DNA of 64,000 nt from contig NZ_CP030038.1 in NCBI RefSeq assembly GCF_015291725.1, forward strand, positions 4,887,001 to 4,951,000, in the 5' to 3' direction. Within the stretch, counting starts at the first letter, position 1. Each line of letters opens with the position of its first letter. This document shows, in pieces, positions 8,432 to 16,237 of the stretch. Position numbers and translations under genes: made by a program. A model generated the notes under the pieces. It saw only the letters and a list, made by a program, of their open reading frames with translations. It was not told the DNA's origin and searched no databases. Origin of the DNA: Bradyrhizobium sp. CCBAU 51765 (GTDB lineage: Bacteria > Pseudomonadota > Alphaproteobacteria > Rhizobiales > Xanthobacteraceae).

Positions 8432-9316
8432 TCATTGGTCGAAGCCAAACAGGCGCGCGGGATTGTCGACCAGAACCTTCTGCTGGAACTCCGGCTCCGG
8501 CGCGAACAGCGGGATCAGATCGACGAGGTCGCCGTCATTCGGCATCACCTTGACGTTGGGATGCGGCCAGTCCGTGCCCCAGATAACGCGATCCGGCGCG
8601 GTCTCGACGATCTTTCGCGCGAACGGCACCGCATCCGTGAACGGCGGACCGGCCGAGGACACCCGCTCCGAGCCGCAGATCTTGACCCAGCACTTCTCGT
8701 CGCGCTGCATCAGCTCGATCAGGATCCTGAACGGCAATTGATCGAGCCCGTCGGCAGCCTTCACCCGCCCCATATGGTCGATGGTGTAGCTCAGCGGCAG
8801 CCTTGTCAGCATGTCGGCATATTCCGGCAGGTCGATCGCATCGAAGTGCAGATCGACGTGCCAGCCGAGCGGCGTGACCATCGCGACGATGCGGTCGAAC
8901 ACGCGCTTGTCGGGAACACCGCCGAGATGGCGCACGAAGTTGAAGCGGCAGCCCCGGAAGCCGCCGTCGTGCAGCACGCGGAGCCCGCGTTCGGTGATGG
9001 TATCGTCGATATTGGCGACGGCACGGTAGGCGCCGCTGCTCTGCGCGATGGCATCCAGCGCGACCGTATTGTCGGTGCCGTGCACGCTGGCATTGACGAT
9101 GACGGCGCGCTCGACGCCGAGCTTGGCGTGCAGCGCGCGAAAATCCTCCAGCGGCGCGTCAGGCGGCGTGTAGGAGCGATCCGGCGCGTAAGGATATTTC
9201 GCGCCGGGCCCGAAGATGTGGCAATGCGCGTCGCAGGACAGCTTCGGCAGCTTGAACTTCGGCGTGCGCGTGTTTGGATCGGGCGGCGGAATGGTCGGCG
9301 TGTACATCATCGTCAT
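8432..9316 (-). CDS. ligI: 2-pyrone-4,6-dicarboxylate lactonase (LigI type)
   Basis: About 294-aa amidohydrolase-superfamily enzyme that opens 2-pyrone-4,6-dicarboxylate to 4-oxalomesaconate. The HxH site is in SCDAHCHIFGP (about residues 26–36), followed by the long substrate loop AKYPYAPDRSYTPPDAPLED, HVDLHFDA (about 165), TIDHMGR (about 187) and catalytic Asp region VIWGTDWPHPNV (about 255), all expected for LigI. Three closely spaced ATGs exist (9316, 9310, 9307); the first is used. It lies 32 bp downstream of the TetR gene and heads the enzyme order lactonase–hydratase–aldolase, which follows the reaction order. Confidence 0.87.
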   Translation of the reverse strand: MTMMYTPTIPPPDPNTRTPKFKLPKLSCDAHCHIFGPGAKYPYAPDRSYTPPDAPLEDFRALHAKLGVERAVIVNASVHGTDNTVALDAIAQSSGAYRAVANIDDTITERGLRVLHDGGFRGCRFNFVRHLGGVPDKRVFDRIVAMVTPLGWHVDLHFDAIDLPEYADMLTRLPLSYTIDHMGRVKAADGLDQLPFRILIELMQRDEKCWVKICGSERVSSAGPPFTDAVPFARKIVETAPDRVIWGTDWPHPNVKVMPNDGDLVDLIPLFAPEPEFQQKVLVDNPARLFGFDQ

Positions 9317-9348
9317 CAGGTGAGCCCGCCGCAGCGAGACCGCTTGCT

Positions 9349-10059
9349 TCAAGTCTTGCTGCTGACGACCGGCCGCCGCCGCGCCGGCGCAGCTTGATCG
9401 AGCGCGGGTGCCTGGAATGCGGCGACCGTGGCCTGCACCAATTGCTCGATGGCCCCTGCGGCATCGCTGCCGTCCGCCTCGCCGCGCGACAGGCGCGAAA
9501 CGCGCTCCGGCGTCACCAGCGAATAATAGAGCGCACCGAGCAGAAAGTGGCTGCGCCAGACGATGTCCGTACGCGGAATGTGCGGCAGGCTCTCGTGGAT
9601 CGCATCGATGAAGGCGTGGCTGGTGTCGTCGAAGGTCTGCGCGATGATCTTTCGCGCGACCTCGTTGCCCTCCGCCGACATCACCGCGCGCAGCCGCGTG
9701 AAGCGCGCGCCGCCGCCCGCGAGATCGCTGCCCGAGGTGAAGGCCGGCACCACATAGGCGCGCACGATCGCCTCCAGCCGGTCCTGGAGATCGCGCACGC
9801 GCCTGGCGGCGGCAAGCAGCTCGGAACGGCGCAGGTTCATCGGCCCGCAATGGCGGCGGTAGATCTCCAGCAGCAACCCGTCCTTGGTCCTGAAATGATA
9901 TGTCACGCTGCCCGGATTGGCCCCGGCGGCATGCGCGATATCTCGCACCGAGACGGCATTGAAGCCGTTGGTGGCGAACAGCTCCTCGGCCGCGGCGAGG
10001 ATCGCCTCGCGCATGTTCGGCTTGCGGGCTGTTTCCCTGCTGGTGGGCTTGCGTATCAT
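9349..10059 (-). CDS. TetR-family transcriptional regulator
   Basis: 236 aa if started at ATG 10059. The N-terminal helix-turn-helix is typical (REAILAAAEELFATNGFNAVSVRDIAHAAG, then VTYHFRTKDGLLLEIY, about residues 16–60), and the rest is the helical ligand domain. It is the first gene of the operon with ligI, galB, ligK, pht5-like and the DUF1932 dehydrogenase. A perfect TTTGTAC–N4–GTACAAA palindrome ends 5 bp from the start codon, so autorepression is likely; the same element occurs 24 kb away. A start at 10101 would place the operator inside the gene and is less likely. Confidence 0.88.
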   Translation of the reverse strand: MIRKPTSRETARKPNMREAILAAAEELFATNGFNAVSVRDIAHAAGANPGSVTYHFRTKDGLLLEIYRRHCGPMNLRRSELLAAARRVRDLQDRLEAIVRAYVVPAFTSGSDLAGGGARFTRLRAVMSAEGNEVARKIIAQTFDDTSHAFIDAIHESLPHIPRTDIVWRSHFLLGALYYSLVTPERVSRLSRGEADGSDAAGAIEQLVQATVAAFQAPALDQAAPARRRPVVSSKT

Positions 10060-10063
10060 GTGA

Positions 10064-10098
10064 TTTGTACTATCGTACAAAAGATCAGGTCTCGTCAA
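10064..10098 (-). promoter_or_regulatory. TetR operator-promoter, copy A
   Basis: TTTGTAC-TATC-GTACAAA (10064–10081) is a perfect 7-bp inverted repeat with a 4-bp centre. On the minus strand TTGACG (10098–10093) sits 12 bp before it as a good -35, and the -10 would fall inside the palindrome (TACGAT or GATAGT). The arrangement, spacing and flank match copy B at 34225–34259. The leader to ATG 10059 would be nearly absent. Confidence 0.65.
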
Positions 10099-10176
10099 CA
10101 AAAACGATGGCAGGGTACAGTCGGCCTGGAAAGAGCGCCGCTGGAACGCGAACGCCGCCTATGGAGTGCTGGGAAT

Positions 10177-11154
10177 ATGTTGGATTTAAACAAGAAGATC
10201 GGCCGCCTGCTGCTGGGCGCCACATTGCTGCTGGCAGCGGGTGCAGCTCAAGCCGACAGCTATCCGAGCAAGCCGGTCCACATCCTGGTGCCCTATGCAG
10301 CGGGCGGAGCAGTCGACGTGCTCGCGCGCACGCTGGGCCAGGCGCTGGCGAAGACCTGGGGGCAGCAGCCCGTGATCGACAATCGTCCCGGCGCAGGCGG
10401 CATCGTCGCCTCGCAAACGCTGACCAAGTCCGCGCCTGACGGTTACACGTTGATCCTGGTCGCGAGCGGCCATCCGCTCAACCAGTTCATCTATCCAAGC
10501 GTCCCCTACGACACATTCAAGGATTTCACCGCGATCACCGAAGTCGCTTCGTCTCCGCTCGCGATCGTGGTGGCCAAGGACAGCCCTTACAAGACGCTCG
10601 GCGATCTCCTCGCCGCCGCCAAGAAGGAGCCGGACAAGCTCTCCTACGGCATGTCCGGCAACGGCACCTCGGCGCATCTTGCAGGCGAGCTGCTGAAATA
10701 CATGTCCGGCACCAAGATCGTCGCGATCCCCTACAAGGGCGGCGCACCGGCGCTGACAGCCGTGATCGCCGGCGAGATCCCGCTCAGCATCAATCCGCTT
10801 GCCGAAGCGATCGGCCAGCTCGAGGGCGGCCCGGTGCGCGCGCTGGCGGTGACCTCCGCCGAACGCGCGAAGGCGCTGCCGGATGTTCCGACCATCGCCG
10901 AGGCCGGCGTGCCCGGCTACGACGTCTCGGTCTGGTGGGGCGTGCTTGGCCCGGCAAACATGCCGCCGGAGATCGTGTCCAAGCTCGAAGCCGATCTGAA
11001 GGCCGCGCTGCAGGATCCCGGCGTGCTATCGACGCTCAGCAAGATCGGGGCAGCGCCGGTCGGCTCCTCCGCCAAGGAGTTCGACGCCTACATGCACGCC
11101 GAGGCGACCAAATGGGAGCCGGTGCTGAAGGCCGCCAACATCCGCGCGCAGTGA
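10177..11154 (+). CDS. Bug-family tripartite tricarboxylate transporter substrate-binding protein
   Basis: 325 aa, Sec signal peptide (positive start, hydrophobic LLLGATLLLAAGAAQA, cleavage before DSYPSKPV), then the TctC/Bug fold with the characteristic PVHILVPYAAGGAVDVLART and PGAGGIVA loops that hold the carboxylate ligand. Start at 10177 is chosen because upstream codons are shadow-like. It is divergent from the TetR operon and shares its operator region, so it may deliver an aromatic or dicarboxylate substrate to that pathway. No TctA/TctB membrane genes are adjacent, as is usual for orphan Bug proteins. Confidence 0.88.
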   Translation: MLDLNKKIGRLLLGATLLLAAGAAQADSYPSKPVHILVPYAAGGAVDVLARTLGQALAKTWGQQPVIDNRPGAGGIVASQTLTKSAPDGYTLILVASGHPLNQFIYPSVPYDTFKDFTAITEVASSPLAIVVAKDSPYKTLGDLLAAAKKEPDKLSYGMSGNGTSAHLAGELLKYMSGTKIVAIPYKGGAPALTAVIAGEIPLSINPLAEAIGQLEGGPVRALAVTSAERAKALPDVPTIAEAGVPGYDVSVWWGVLGPANMPPEIVSKLEADLKAALQDPGVLSTLSKIGAAPVGSSAKEFDAYMHAEATKWEPVLKAANIRAQ

Positions 11155-11173
11155 GGCGATTCCCATGAGGACC

Positions 11174-11341
11174 TGACGGCAATTGGGGCTGGAGCACATG
11201 GCGATCGCGATTCCTCGCGGGCGCGAGGACGCGCTTCCCCTGCTCACCCGCTTCGTGATGGAAGAGCAGTCATCCGGCGCGCTGGACACGATCCAGCAGC
11301 GAGCGGGCCTGCGCGGCGTGAGCAAGGCGACGCGCGAGTAG
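11174..11341 (+). pseudogene. C-terminal remnant of an extracellular solute-binding protein
   Basis: About 47–55 codons, best from ATG 11198, read MAIAIPRGREDAL, then FVMEEQSSGALDTIQQRAGLRGV and stop at 11339–11341. This matches the terminal helix of family-3 amino-acid binding proteins (AIAVPKGR…FVEEAKASG…AIERAGLRGV type). The frame has a TGA at 11174 and no upstream body, so only the 3' end of a gene survives. Confidence 0.6.
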
Positions 11342-11344
11342 GCC

Positions 11345-11540
11345 CTATTTCGTGGCCGGCTCCGCGGACCGCCAGACGATTTCCGGTGGATCGCGGAAGG
11401 CGAAACGGACGAGATGCCGCTCGACGATCCCCCTCGACCTGCACGAGGAGATCCGCGTTCTCGGCCTCGACCTTCAGCGTGAGCCTGTCGCCTACGGCTT
11501 GCAGCCGGCACGTCCCCACCGAAAACGGGATGGTGCCCTG
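11345..11540 (-). pseudogene. Frameshifted DUF2218 gene fragment
   Basis: Read on the minus strand, one frame gives VGTCRLQAVGDRLTLKVEAENADLLVQVE and the next frame continues IVERHLVRFAFRDPPEIVW and ends at the stop at 11345–11347. Together they match the DUF2218 layout (GTCRLEA…DRLTL…EAED…VVARHLERFAFRE…W). The break lies in a run of five C (11429–11433); one base fewer restores the frame. The N-terminus is lost at about 11540, where the MarR fragment begins. Confidence 0.6.
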
Positions 11541-11545
11541 CTCTG

Positions 11546-11830
11546 GCGTGGACTTACCCGGCCATCCTGATCTCGTCGGGCGGACTGACCAAGGTGCTCA
11601 ATTCCCTGCAGAAGCGCGGCTTCATCACGCGGGCGGAAGGCACGGCCGACAAGCGCAGCAAGCCGGTGCGGCTGACGGCCAAGGGCCGCACGCTCGCCGA
11701 GCGGGTCATGGCCGACGTTCTCAAGCACGGCGACAAAATGATCCTCGGCGGCCTCTCCGATTCCGACATCGAACGCGCAACGCGGCTGCTGCACAAATTG
11801 CTGGCGGCGCTCGAACCTGCGAACGGTTAG
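11546..11830 (+). pseudogene. C-terminal remnant of a MarR-family regulator
   Basis: About 94 codons beginning AILISSGGLTKVLNSLQKRGFITR and continuing with the wing (DKRSKPVRLTAKGR) and the dimer helix (ERATRLLHKLLAAL) to the stop at 11830. The first half of a normal 140–160 aa MarR protein is missing: just upstream the sequence becomes the oppositely oriented DUF2218 fragment. A GTG at 11594 could start a 78-aa piece, but it lacks the recognition-helix start. Confidence 0.65.
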
Positions 11831-11951
11831 CATTCGCTTGCGATACTGCGCTGAATCCGTTTGCTGCAAATCAACGCAACAACATGGACAAAGCGTCATT
11901 TGTCTTCGGCGCCGCGTTGGGCGACCAAAGCGGCGTCGCCGGAGACAGAAC

Positions 11952-12869
11952 ATGAGCAAGCCCCTGCTGCTGACACTGCATCGCTGGATCACGCTGGTCT
12001 TTGCCCTGCCCTTGCTCGCGATCATCGCCACCGGACTGATCCTCTCGTTCGAACCTCTCATGCAAGTCAGTGGCACCAGCGGTCCTGCTATTGATGCAGC
12101 GCGCGTCGTCGAGCTGGTGAAGCGATATGATCAGGAAGGTAAGGCGCGCGGGCTTTCGATCAATGCCGCGAGCCAGCTCATGACGTTGCAAGGCACCGGT
12201 ACCCCGGCGATTGATCTCGCAACCGGCGAGCCTGCCGCCGCAGGCTCCAGCCTCCCCGGTCTCATGCTGTGGGCCCGCATCAACCATGAACGGTTGCTCG
12301 GCCAGGGATGGCTGGTGACGAGCTCGACCATTGCCATGGTCACGCTGATGGTGCTCGGCATCATCATGGGACTGCCGCGGCTGCGCAATACGCTCTCCGG
12401 ATGGCACAAGGGCACCGCGTGGTTCACGCTGCCGTTGATCCTGCTCAGCCCGCTGACCGGCCTGTGCCTGGCGTTCGGCCTGACGTTTCAGAACGGAGCC
12501 ACTCCCGCCGGCGGCGGACGTCCAATTGCCCTTCCCGAGGCTGTTCGCATGGTCGCGGACCAGCACGATCTCACCCACGTGATCTCAATCGGCACGCGCG
12601 GCGGCCGCGTGATGGCGCGGATCTACGAGGGTGGCGAGCTGCGCGCCTACACCATCAATGCGAGCGGTGTTACGGCACTGCCGCGGAACTGGCCGCGCCT
12701 GATCCACGAGGGAAACTGGTCGGCCCTGATCGCCTCGCCGCTCAATGTCGTCACCTCGGTCGCGCTTCTGACGCTGCTATCGACGGGGCTCTTGATCTGG
12801 GCCCGGCGGAAGCTGCGCAAGCCGCGCCCACGCGCCGGCGGACAAGCCGCCGTGGCGGGCGCTGCCTAG
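11952..12869 (+). CDS. PepSY-associated membrane protein
   Basis: 305 aa, started at ATG 11952 with GGAG eight bases upstream. The N-terminal segment (LTLHRWITLVFALPLLAIIATGLIL) carries the HRW motif of PepSY_TM proteins. Further membrane segments lie at about 115–135, 150–175 and near the C-terminus (LNVVTSVALLTLLSTGLLIW), with periplasmic regions between them. Members of this group often act in iron/siderophore reduction or thiol/metal handling, but the role here is not defined. The gene follows the cluster of broken genes. Confidence 0.8.
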   Translation: MSKPLLLTLHRWITLVFALPLLAIIATGLILSFEPLMQVSGTSGPAIDAARVVELVKRYDQEGKARGLSINAASQLMTLQGTGTPAIDLATGEPAAAGSSLPGLMLWARINHERLLGQGWLVTSSTIAMVTLMVLGIIMGLPRLRNTLSGWHKGTAWFTLPLILLSPLTGLCLAFGLTFQNGATPAGGGRPIALPEAVRMVADQHDLTHVISIGTRGGRVMARIYEGGELRAYTINASGVTALPRNWPRLIHEGNWSALIASPLNVVTSVALLTLLSTGLLIWARRKLRKPRPRAGGQAAVAGAA

Positions 12870-12890
12870 CGTCGTCCCGCCACCGCTCAA

Positions 12891-14030
12891 CTAATTCCGT
12901 GCACTCGCGCGCCTCGGCTCCGGCGGAGTGGAACGCAGGAAGTCAGCATCATCGTCGCCAGACGGGATCAGGATCGCGCGTTCGCGCGGCAGCGCCGCCG
13001 GCATCTCGTCCCGGATGAAAGCCACGAGCTTCTCCCTGATCTCGCAGCGGAGGTCCCAGGACTGCGGTGCATTCCTGGCGCTGACCAGCGCCCGAAGCTC
13101 GATGGTGCGCGCGTCGGCATCGATCACCTGGAGATTGACCACTTCGCCGTCCCACAGCTTTGACTGCTTCACCGCCTGCTCCAGCCAGCTCCTGATGCGT
13201 TGGACGTCGGCACGATAGTCGACATGGAGCGCGATCACGCCGATGAGGGAAGCGGTATCGCGCGTCCAGTTCTGGAACGGCTTTTCGATGAAGTAGGACA
13301 ACGGCACCACCATGCGGCGCCAGTCCCACAGCCGGATCACGACATAGGTCGAGGCGATGTCCTCGACCCAGCCCCATTCGTTCTCGATGATCACGGCGTC
13401 CTCGATGCGGATCGGCTGGGTGATCGCGATCTGCAGGCCCGCGATCAGATTGCTCAGCAGCGGGCGGGCGGCGAGACCGACGATGATACCGGCCGCGCCC
13501 GCGGAGGCGAACAGGCTGACGCCGTATTGCCGGACCGAATCGAACGTCATCAGCGCGGCAGAGATCGTGATGACGACGATGATGGTGTCGGTGACGCGCT
13601 TGAACACGCGCACTTGCGTGACGTGCTTGCGTGCGACGAAATTCTCGGTGACGTCGCGAAAGTTCTGGAGATAGCGCGCAGCACTCATGTCGACGATCCG
13701 GATCGAGATCCAGCCGATCAGCGCGATGAAGGCCACGACGAACAGCCGCATCAGCGGCGTGCGGATCGCGTCGTCCAGCGGTGCGAGCGGCAGCACCAGT
13801 GCGACGGCAGCGAGACAGAGCGCGAGTTGGGCGGGGCCCGCAGTCCGATCGATGAACACGCTCAGAAGGGGAAAGCGGGTGCCGAACGCGCGGCCAAGCA
13901 GCCATATGGCGACCCGATAGACCAACAAGGCGAGCAGGATCGCGCCGGCAACGAGGCTGAGGCCAATGAACCATTGGGGTATCCAGCCGAACATCCTGTC
14001 GATGTCGGCCATGAGAGCCTGCCAATTCAT
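12891..14030 (-). CDS. Mechanosensitive ion channel protein, MscS family
   Basis: 379 aa from ATG 14030, preceded by GGGGAC. Four hydrophobic segments in the first half are followed by the pore-lining TM3-like stretch SLFASAGAAGIIVGLAARPLLSNLIAG (about residues 190–215), the glycine/alanine-packed helix typical of MscS. The beta domain with QPIRIEDAVIIENEWGWVEDI follows, then an alpha/beta C-terminal domain. The product would gate on membrane tension during osmotic downshock, or act as a small-conductance YnaI/MscM-like channel. An upstream in-frame ATG at 14045 is possible. Confidence 0.88.
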   Translation of the reverse strand: MNWQALMADIDRMFGWIPQWFIGLSLVAGAILLALLVYRVAIWLLGRAFGTRFPLLSVFIDRTAGPAQLALCLAAVALVLPLAPLDDAIRTPLMRLFVVAFIALIGWISIRIVDMSAARYLQNFRDVTENFVARKHVTQVRVFKRVTDTIIVVITISAALMTFDSVRQYGVSLFASAGAAGIIVGLAARPLLSNLIAGLQIAITQPIRIEDAVIIENEWGWVEDIASTYVVIRLWDWRRMVVPLSYFIEKPFQNWTRDTASLIGVIALHVDYRADVQRIRSWLEQAVKQSKLWDGEVVNLQVIDADARTIELRALVSARNAPQSWDLRCEIREKLVAFIRDEMPAALPRERAILIPSGDDDADFLRSTPPEPRRASARN

Positions 14031-14157
14031 TGCCGTCCCCGTCATTGCATGCGCACCAGCGCGCTCAACGCCTTCCCGGCCGGCTTGGCTCCCCCGTTCA
14101 GTGCAACGCAGCATCCCGCTGATGCAACCGTCGCCGAATTGCACTAGATTGAACCGC

Positions 14158-15408
14158 ATGACTCGACGAACCGGCAGCGCCGATCTCCCTCTTCACACCG
14201 GACGGGTTCCGCCGTGGCTGGCAAGTCGCATGTCGTCGCTGGGAGCGATCGTCACCCAGGCGATCGTGCATCATTACGGCCGCGATGCGTTCCTCCAACG
14301 GCTGTCGCATCCGTTCTGGTTCCAGTCGTTCGGCGCCGTGATGGGGATGGACTGGCACTCTTCCGGCATCACCACCTCCGTGATCGGCGCGCTGAAGCGC
14401 GGGCTCGGACCGCTGCAGGACGAGCTTGGGATTTACGTCTGTGGCGGCAGGGGCCAGCATTCGCGCAGGACGCCGGACGAGCTGTTGCAGCTCGGCGACC
14501 GCGTCGGATTCGACGGCGCCAGACTGACCCGTGCCAGCCGCCTGGTGGCCAAGGTCGACAGCGCCGCGGTCCAGGACGGCTTCGACCTTTACCTGCACGG
14601 CTTCTTCGTGACGGCCGACGGCAAATGGACGGTGGTGCAGCAGGGCATGAACGGCGACAAGCGGCAGGCGCGACGCTATCACTGGCATTCCGAGGCGCTG
14701 AAGAGCTTTGTCGATGCGCCGCACAGCGCCATCGACGGGCCGCAGCAGGGGGAGATCGTCAATCTCACCGATCATCGCGCCGACATTTCCCGGACGGCGC
14801 AGCTCGAACTACTCTGCGATCTCGGTCCCGATCGCATCGTCTCCGAATTCGAACGGCTCATCGGGACCGAGTCCACGCCGGCGCAAGGCACGCTGCCGCA
14901 TCTGATCATGCCCGCCCATCACGACGTCAGGCCCAAGGACGTGTTCGCGCGCCGCCTGCACGGTACGCTGGCTGCCGCAGCCGAGCGGGGCCCGGTCGAT
15001 TTCCCGGAGCTGCTGCTGACGCCGGGCGTCGGCGCGCGCACCGTGCGCTCGCTCGCGATGGTCGCGGAGGTCGTGCACGGCGCACCCTATCGCTTCAGGG
15101 ATCCCGCGCGTTTCTCGCTCGCCCATGGCGGCAAGGACCGACATCCCTACCCCGTTCCGATCAAGGTCTATGACGAGACCATCCGGGTGCTGAAGGGCGC
15201 GATCCAGAACGCGAAGCTCGGACGCGAGGAAGAGATGCATGCGATCAAGCGTCTGGACGACCAGGCGCGGCGGCTGGAGCGGACCGTGCGCGGCCCTTCG
15301 GTCGAGACCTTCATCGCCACTGAGCGTGCGGCCTCCCCGGATCTCGATGGACGTTCGGTGTTCGGCTGGGAACGCGATCTTGCGCCCACAGGAAAGCGGA
15401 CCGGCTGA
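14158..15408 (+). CDS. DUF763 domain-containing protein
   Basis: 416 aa. I recognise the DUF763 pattern from the start (G-x-LPLHTGRVPPWLASRM, MSSLGAIV, HPFWFQSFGAVMGMDWHSSGITTSV) and the central FDLYLHGFFVTADGKWTVVQQGMN and YHWHSE. LLTPGVGARTVRSLAMVAEVVHG (about 285–307) resembles a helix-hairpin-helix element, which hints at nucleic acid binding. The family is shared by archaea and bacteria and has no established function that I know of. It is divergent from the MscS gene. Confidence 0.75.
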   Translation: MTRRTGSADLPLHTGRVPPWLASRMSSLGAIVTQAIVHHYGRDAFLQRLSHPFWFQSFGAVMGMDWHSSGITTSVIGALKRGLGPLQDELGIYVCGGRGQHSRRTPDELLQLGDRVGFDGARLTRASRLVAKVDSAAVQDGFDLYLHGFFVTADGKWTVVQQGMNGDKRQARRYHWHSEALKSFVDAPHSAIDGPQQGEIVNLTDHRADISRTAQLELLCDLGPDRIVSEFERLIGTESTPAQGTLPHLIMPAHHDVRPKDVFARRLHGTLAAAAERGPVDFPELLLTPGVGARTVRSLAMVAEVVHGAPYRFRDPARFSLAHGGKDRHPYPVPIKVYDETIRVLKGAIQNAKLGREEEMHAIKRLDDQARRLERTVRGPSVETFIATERAASPDLDGRSVFGWERDLAPTGKRTG

Positions 15409-15441
15409 ACACCGGTCCGCAAGTTGGCGGGAGGAACGATC

Positions 15442-15684
15442 TCAGGCCTCGTCAGCGTCCGGCGTCCCGTCGAGCCGGTTCGCGGCGTGGTCCTGATATT
15501 GTTCAGTCTGAATGGACTTGCCGTCCATGCCACGAATGTCCGAATGCTGTTTCTTGTCGCGGTTGGACAGCACCATGTTGTCGCCGATCATATCCTTGGG
15601 TATGTCGGTCAGTCCGCCGGTGCCGTCGCCCTTGCCATGCATGCCCGATCTGAAATGCGTCTTGCTGCCATGCCCACTTGGCAT
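15442..15684 (-). CDS. Small hydrophilic hypothetical protein (80 aa)
   Basis: ATG at 15684 is preceded by a strong GAGAGGAGAG ribosome site. The product is rich in Gly, Asp, Lys and His (MPSGHGSKTHFRSGMHGKGDGTGG…DMIGDNMVLSNRDKKQHSD), with no hydrophobic segment, and looks intrinsically disordered or stress-related. Family not recognised. Confidence 0.6.
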   Translation of the reverse strand: MPSGHGSKTHFRSGMHGKGDGTGGLTDIPKDMIGDNMVLSNRDKKQHSDIRGMDGKSIQTEQYQDHAANRLDGTPDADEA

Positions 15685-15726
15685 TTGTCTCTCCTCTCGC
15701 AGTGACCTTCCCAAGACGTCGTGCTT

Positions 15727-15893
15727 CTAGCGCGCCGGCGTCGGTTTCGGCTTGTGCCCGCTCTGACCGGGATCGTTGCTTGTTGTGATCGCTCCCCGGC
15801 GGCTTCTTAACCTCCAATCGCCCTGGCGTTCTCATGCGGCGCCTCGGGTCCGCCCTGACGGATGCTGTTCGGGGTCGTGGTGGATGTCGACAT
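15727..15893 (-). other. Possible broken or very small ORF
   Basis: On the minus strand a strong GGAGGAC precedes ATG 15893, which opens a 28-codon frame (MSTSTTTPNSIRQGGPEAPHEN…, stop at 15807–15809). A later frame in the same stretch ends SNDPGQSGHKPKPTPAR with stop at 15727–15729, in the style of the neighbouring disordered small proteins. The two parts may be one small gene split by a frameshift, or a real 28-residue peptide. Confidence 0.3.
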
Positions 15894-15908
15894 GGGATGT
15901 CGTCCTCC

Positions 15909-16094
15909 TCAACGATCTTGCTGGTAGCCTTGATTGGTAGTGTTCTGCTTGATGTTGCCCTGCTGTCCCTGCTGGTCGGGATTTTGAGCACGCTGCTGGC
16001 CGTGTGGCGCCTGATCGGCGGACGTTTGCTTGCTGTCGCCAGTTCCCTTGCGGCTCTGATTGTCCGGCGGAACAGGTGGCATCCTGCTGGTCAT
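15909..16094 (-). CDS. Small Gln/Asn/Pro-rich hypothetical protein (61 aa)
   Basis: ATG at 16094 is preceded by AACGGGAGAC. The peptide MTSRMPPVPPDNQSRKG…QQRAQNPDQQGQQGNIKQNTTNQGYQQ is strongly hydrophilic, Gln-rich and probably disordered. It lies next to two other small ORFs of similar composition, which may form a set. No function can be assigned. Confidence 0.5.
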   Translation of the reverse strand: MTSRMPPVPPDNQSRKGTGDSKQTSADQAPHGQQRAQNPDQQGQQGNIKQNTTNQGYQQDR

Positions 16095-16237
16095 GATCTT
16101 GTCTCCCGTTAAGACGTCGATCTGCGACATGCACGGCCAAGGAATTCGTAGCCGCGCGTCCAGGAGACAACAGGTCCAGCGGCACACCGTTCCTGACTGA
16201 TCGCGCGCGGCAAAGATTTTCCGAAGGGACGCTGATC

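Noticed and set aside
7796-9397. 533-codon open frame on the plus strand across galB and ligI
   Set aside because: Arg/His/Leu-rich translation without family motifs, exactly opposite well-supported genes; a high-GC shadow.
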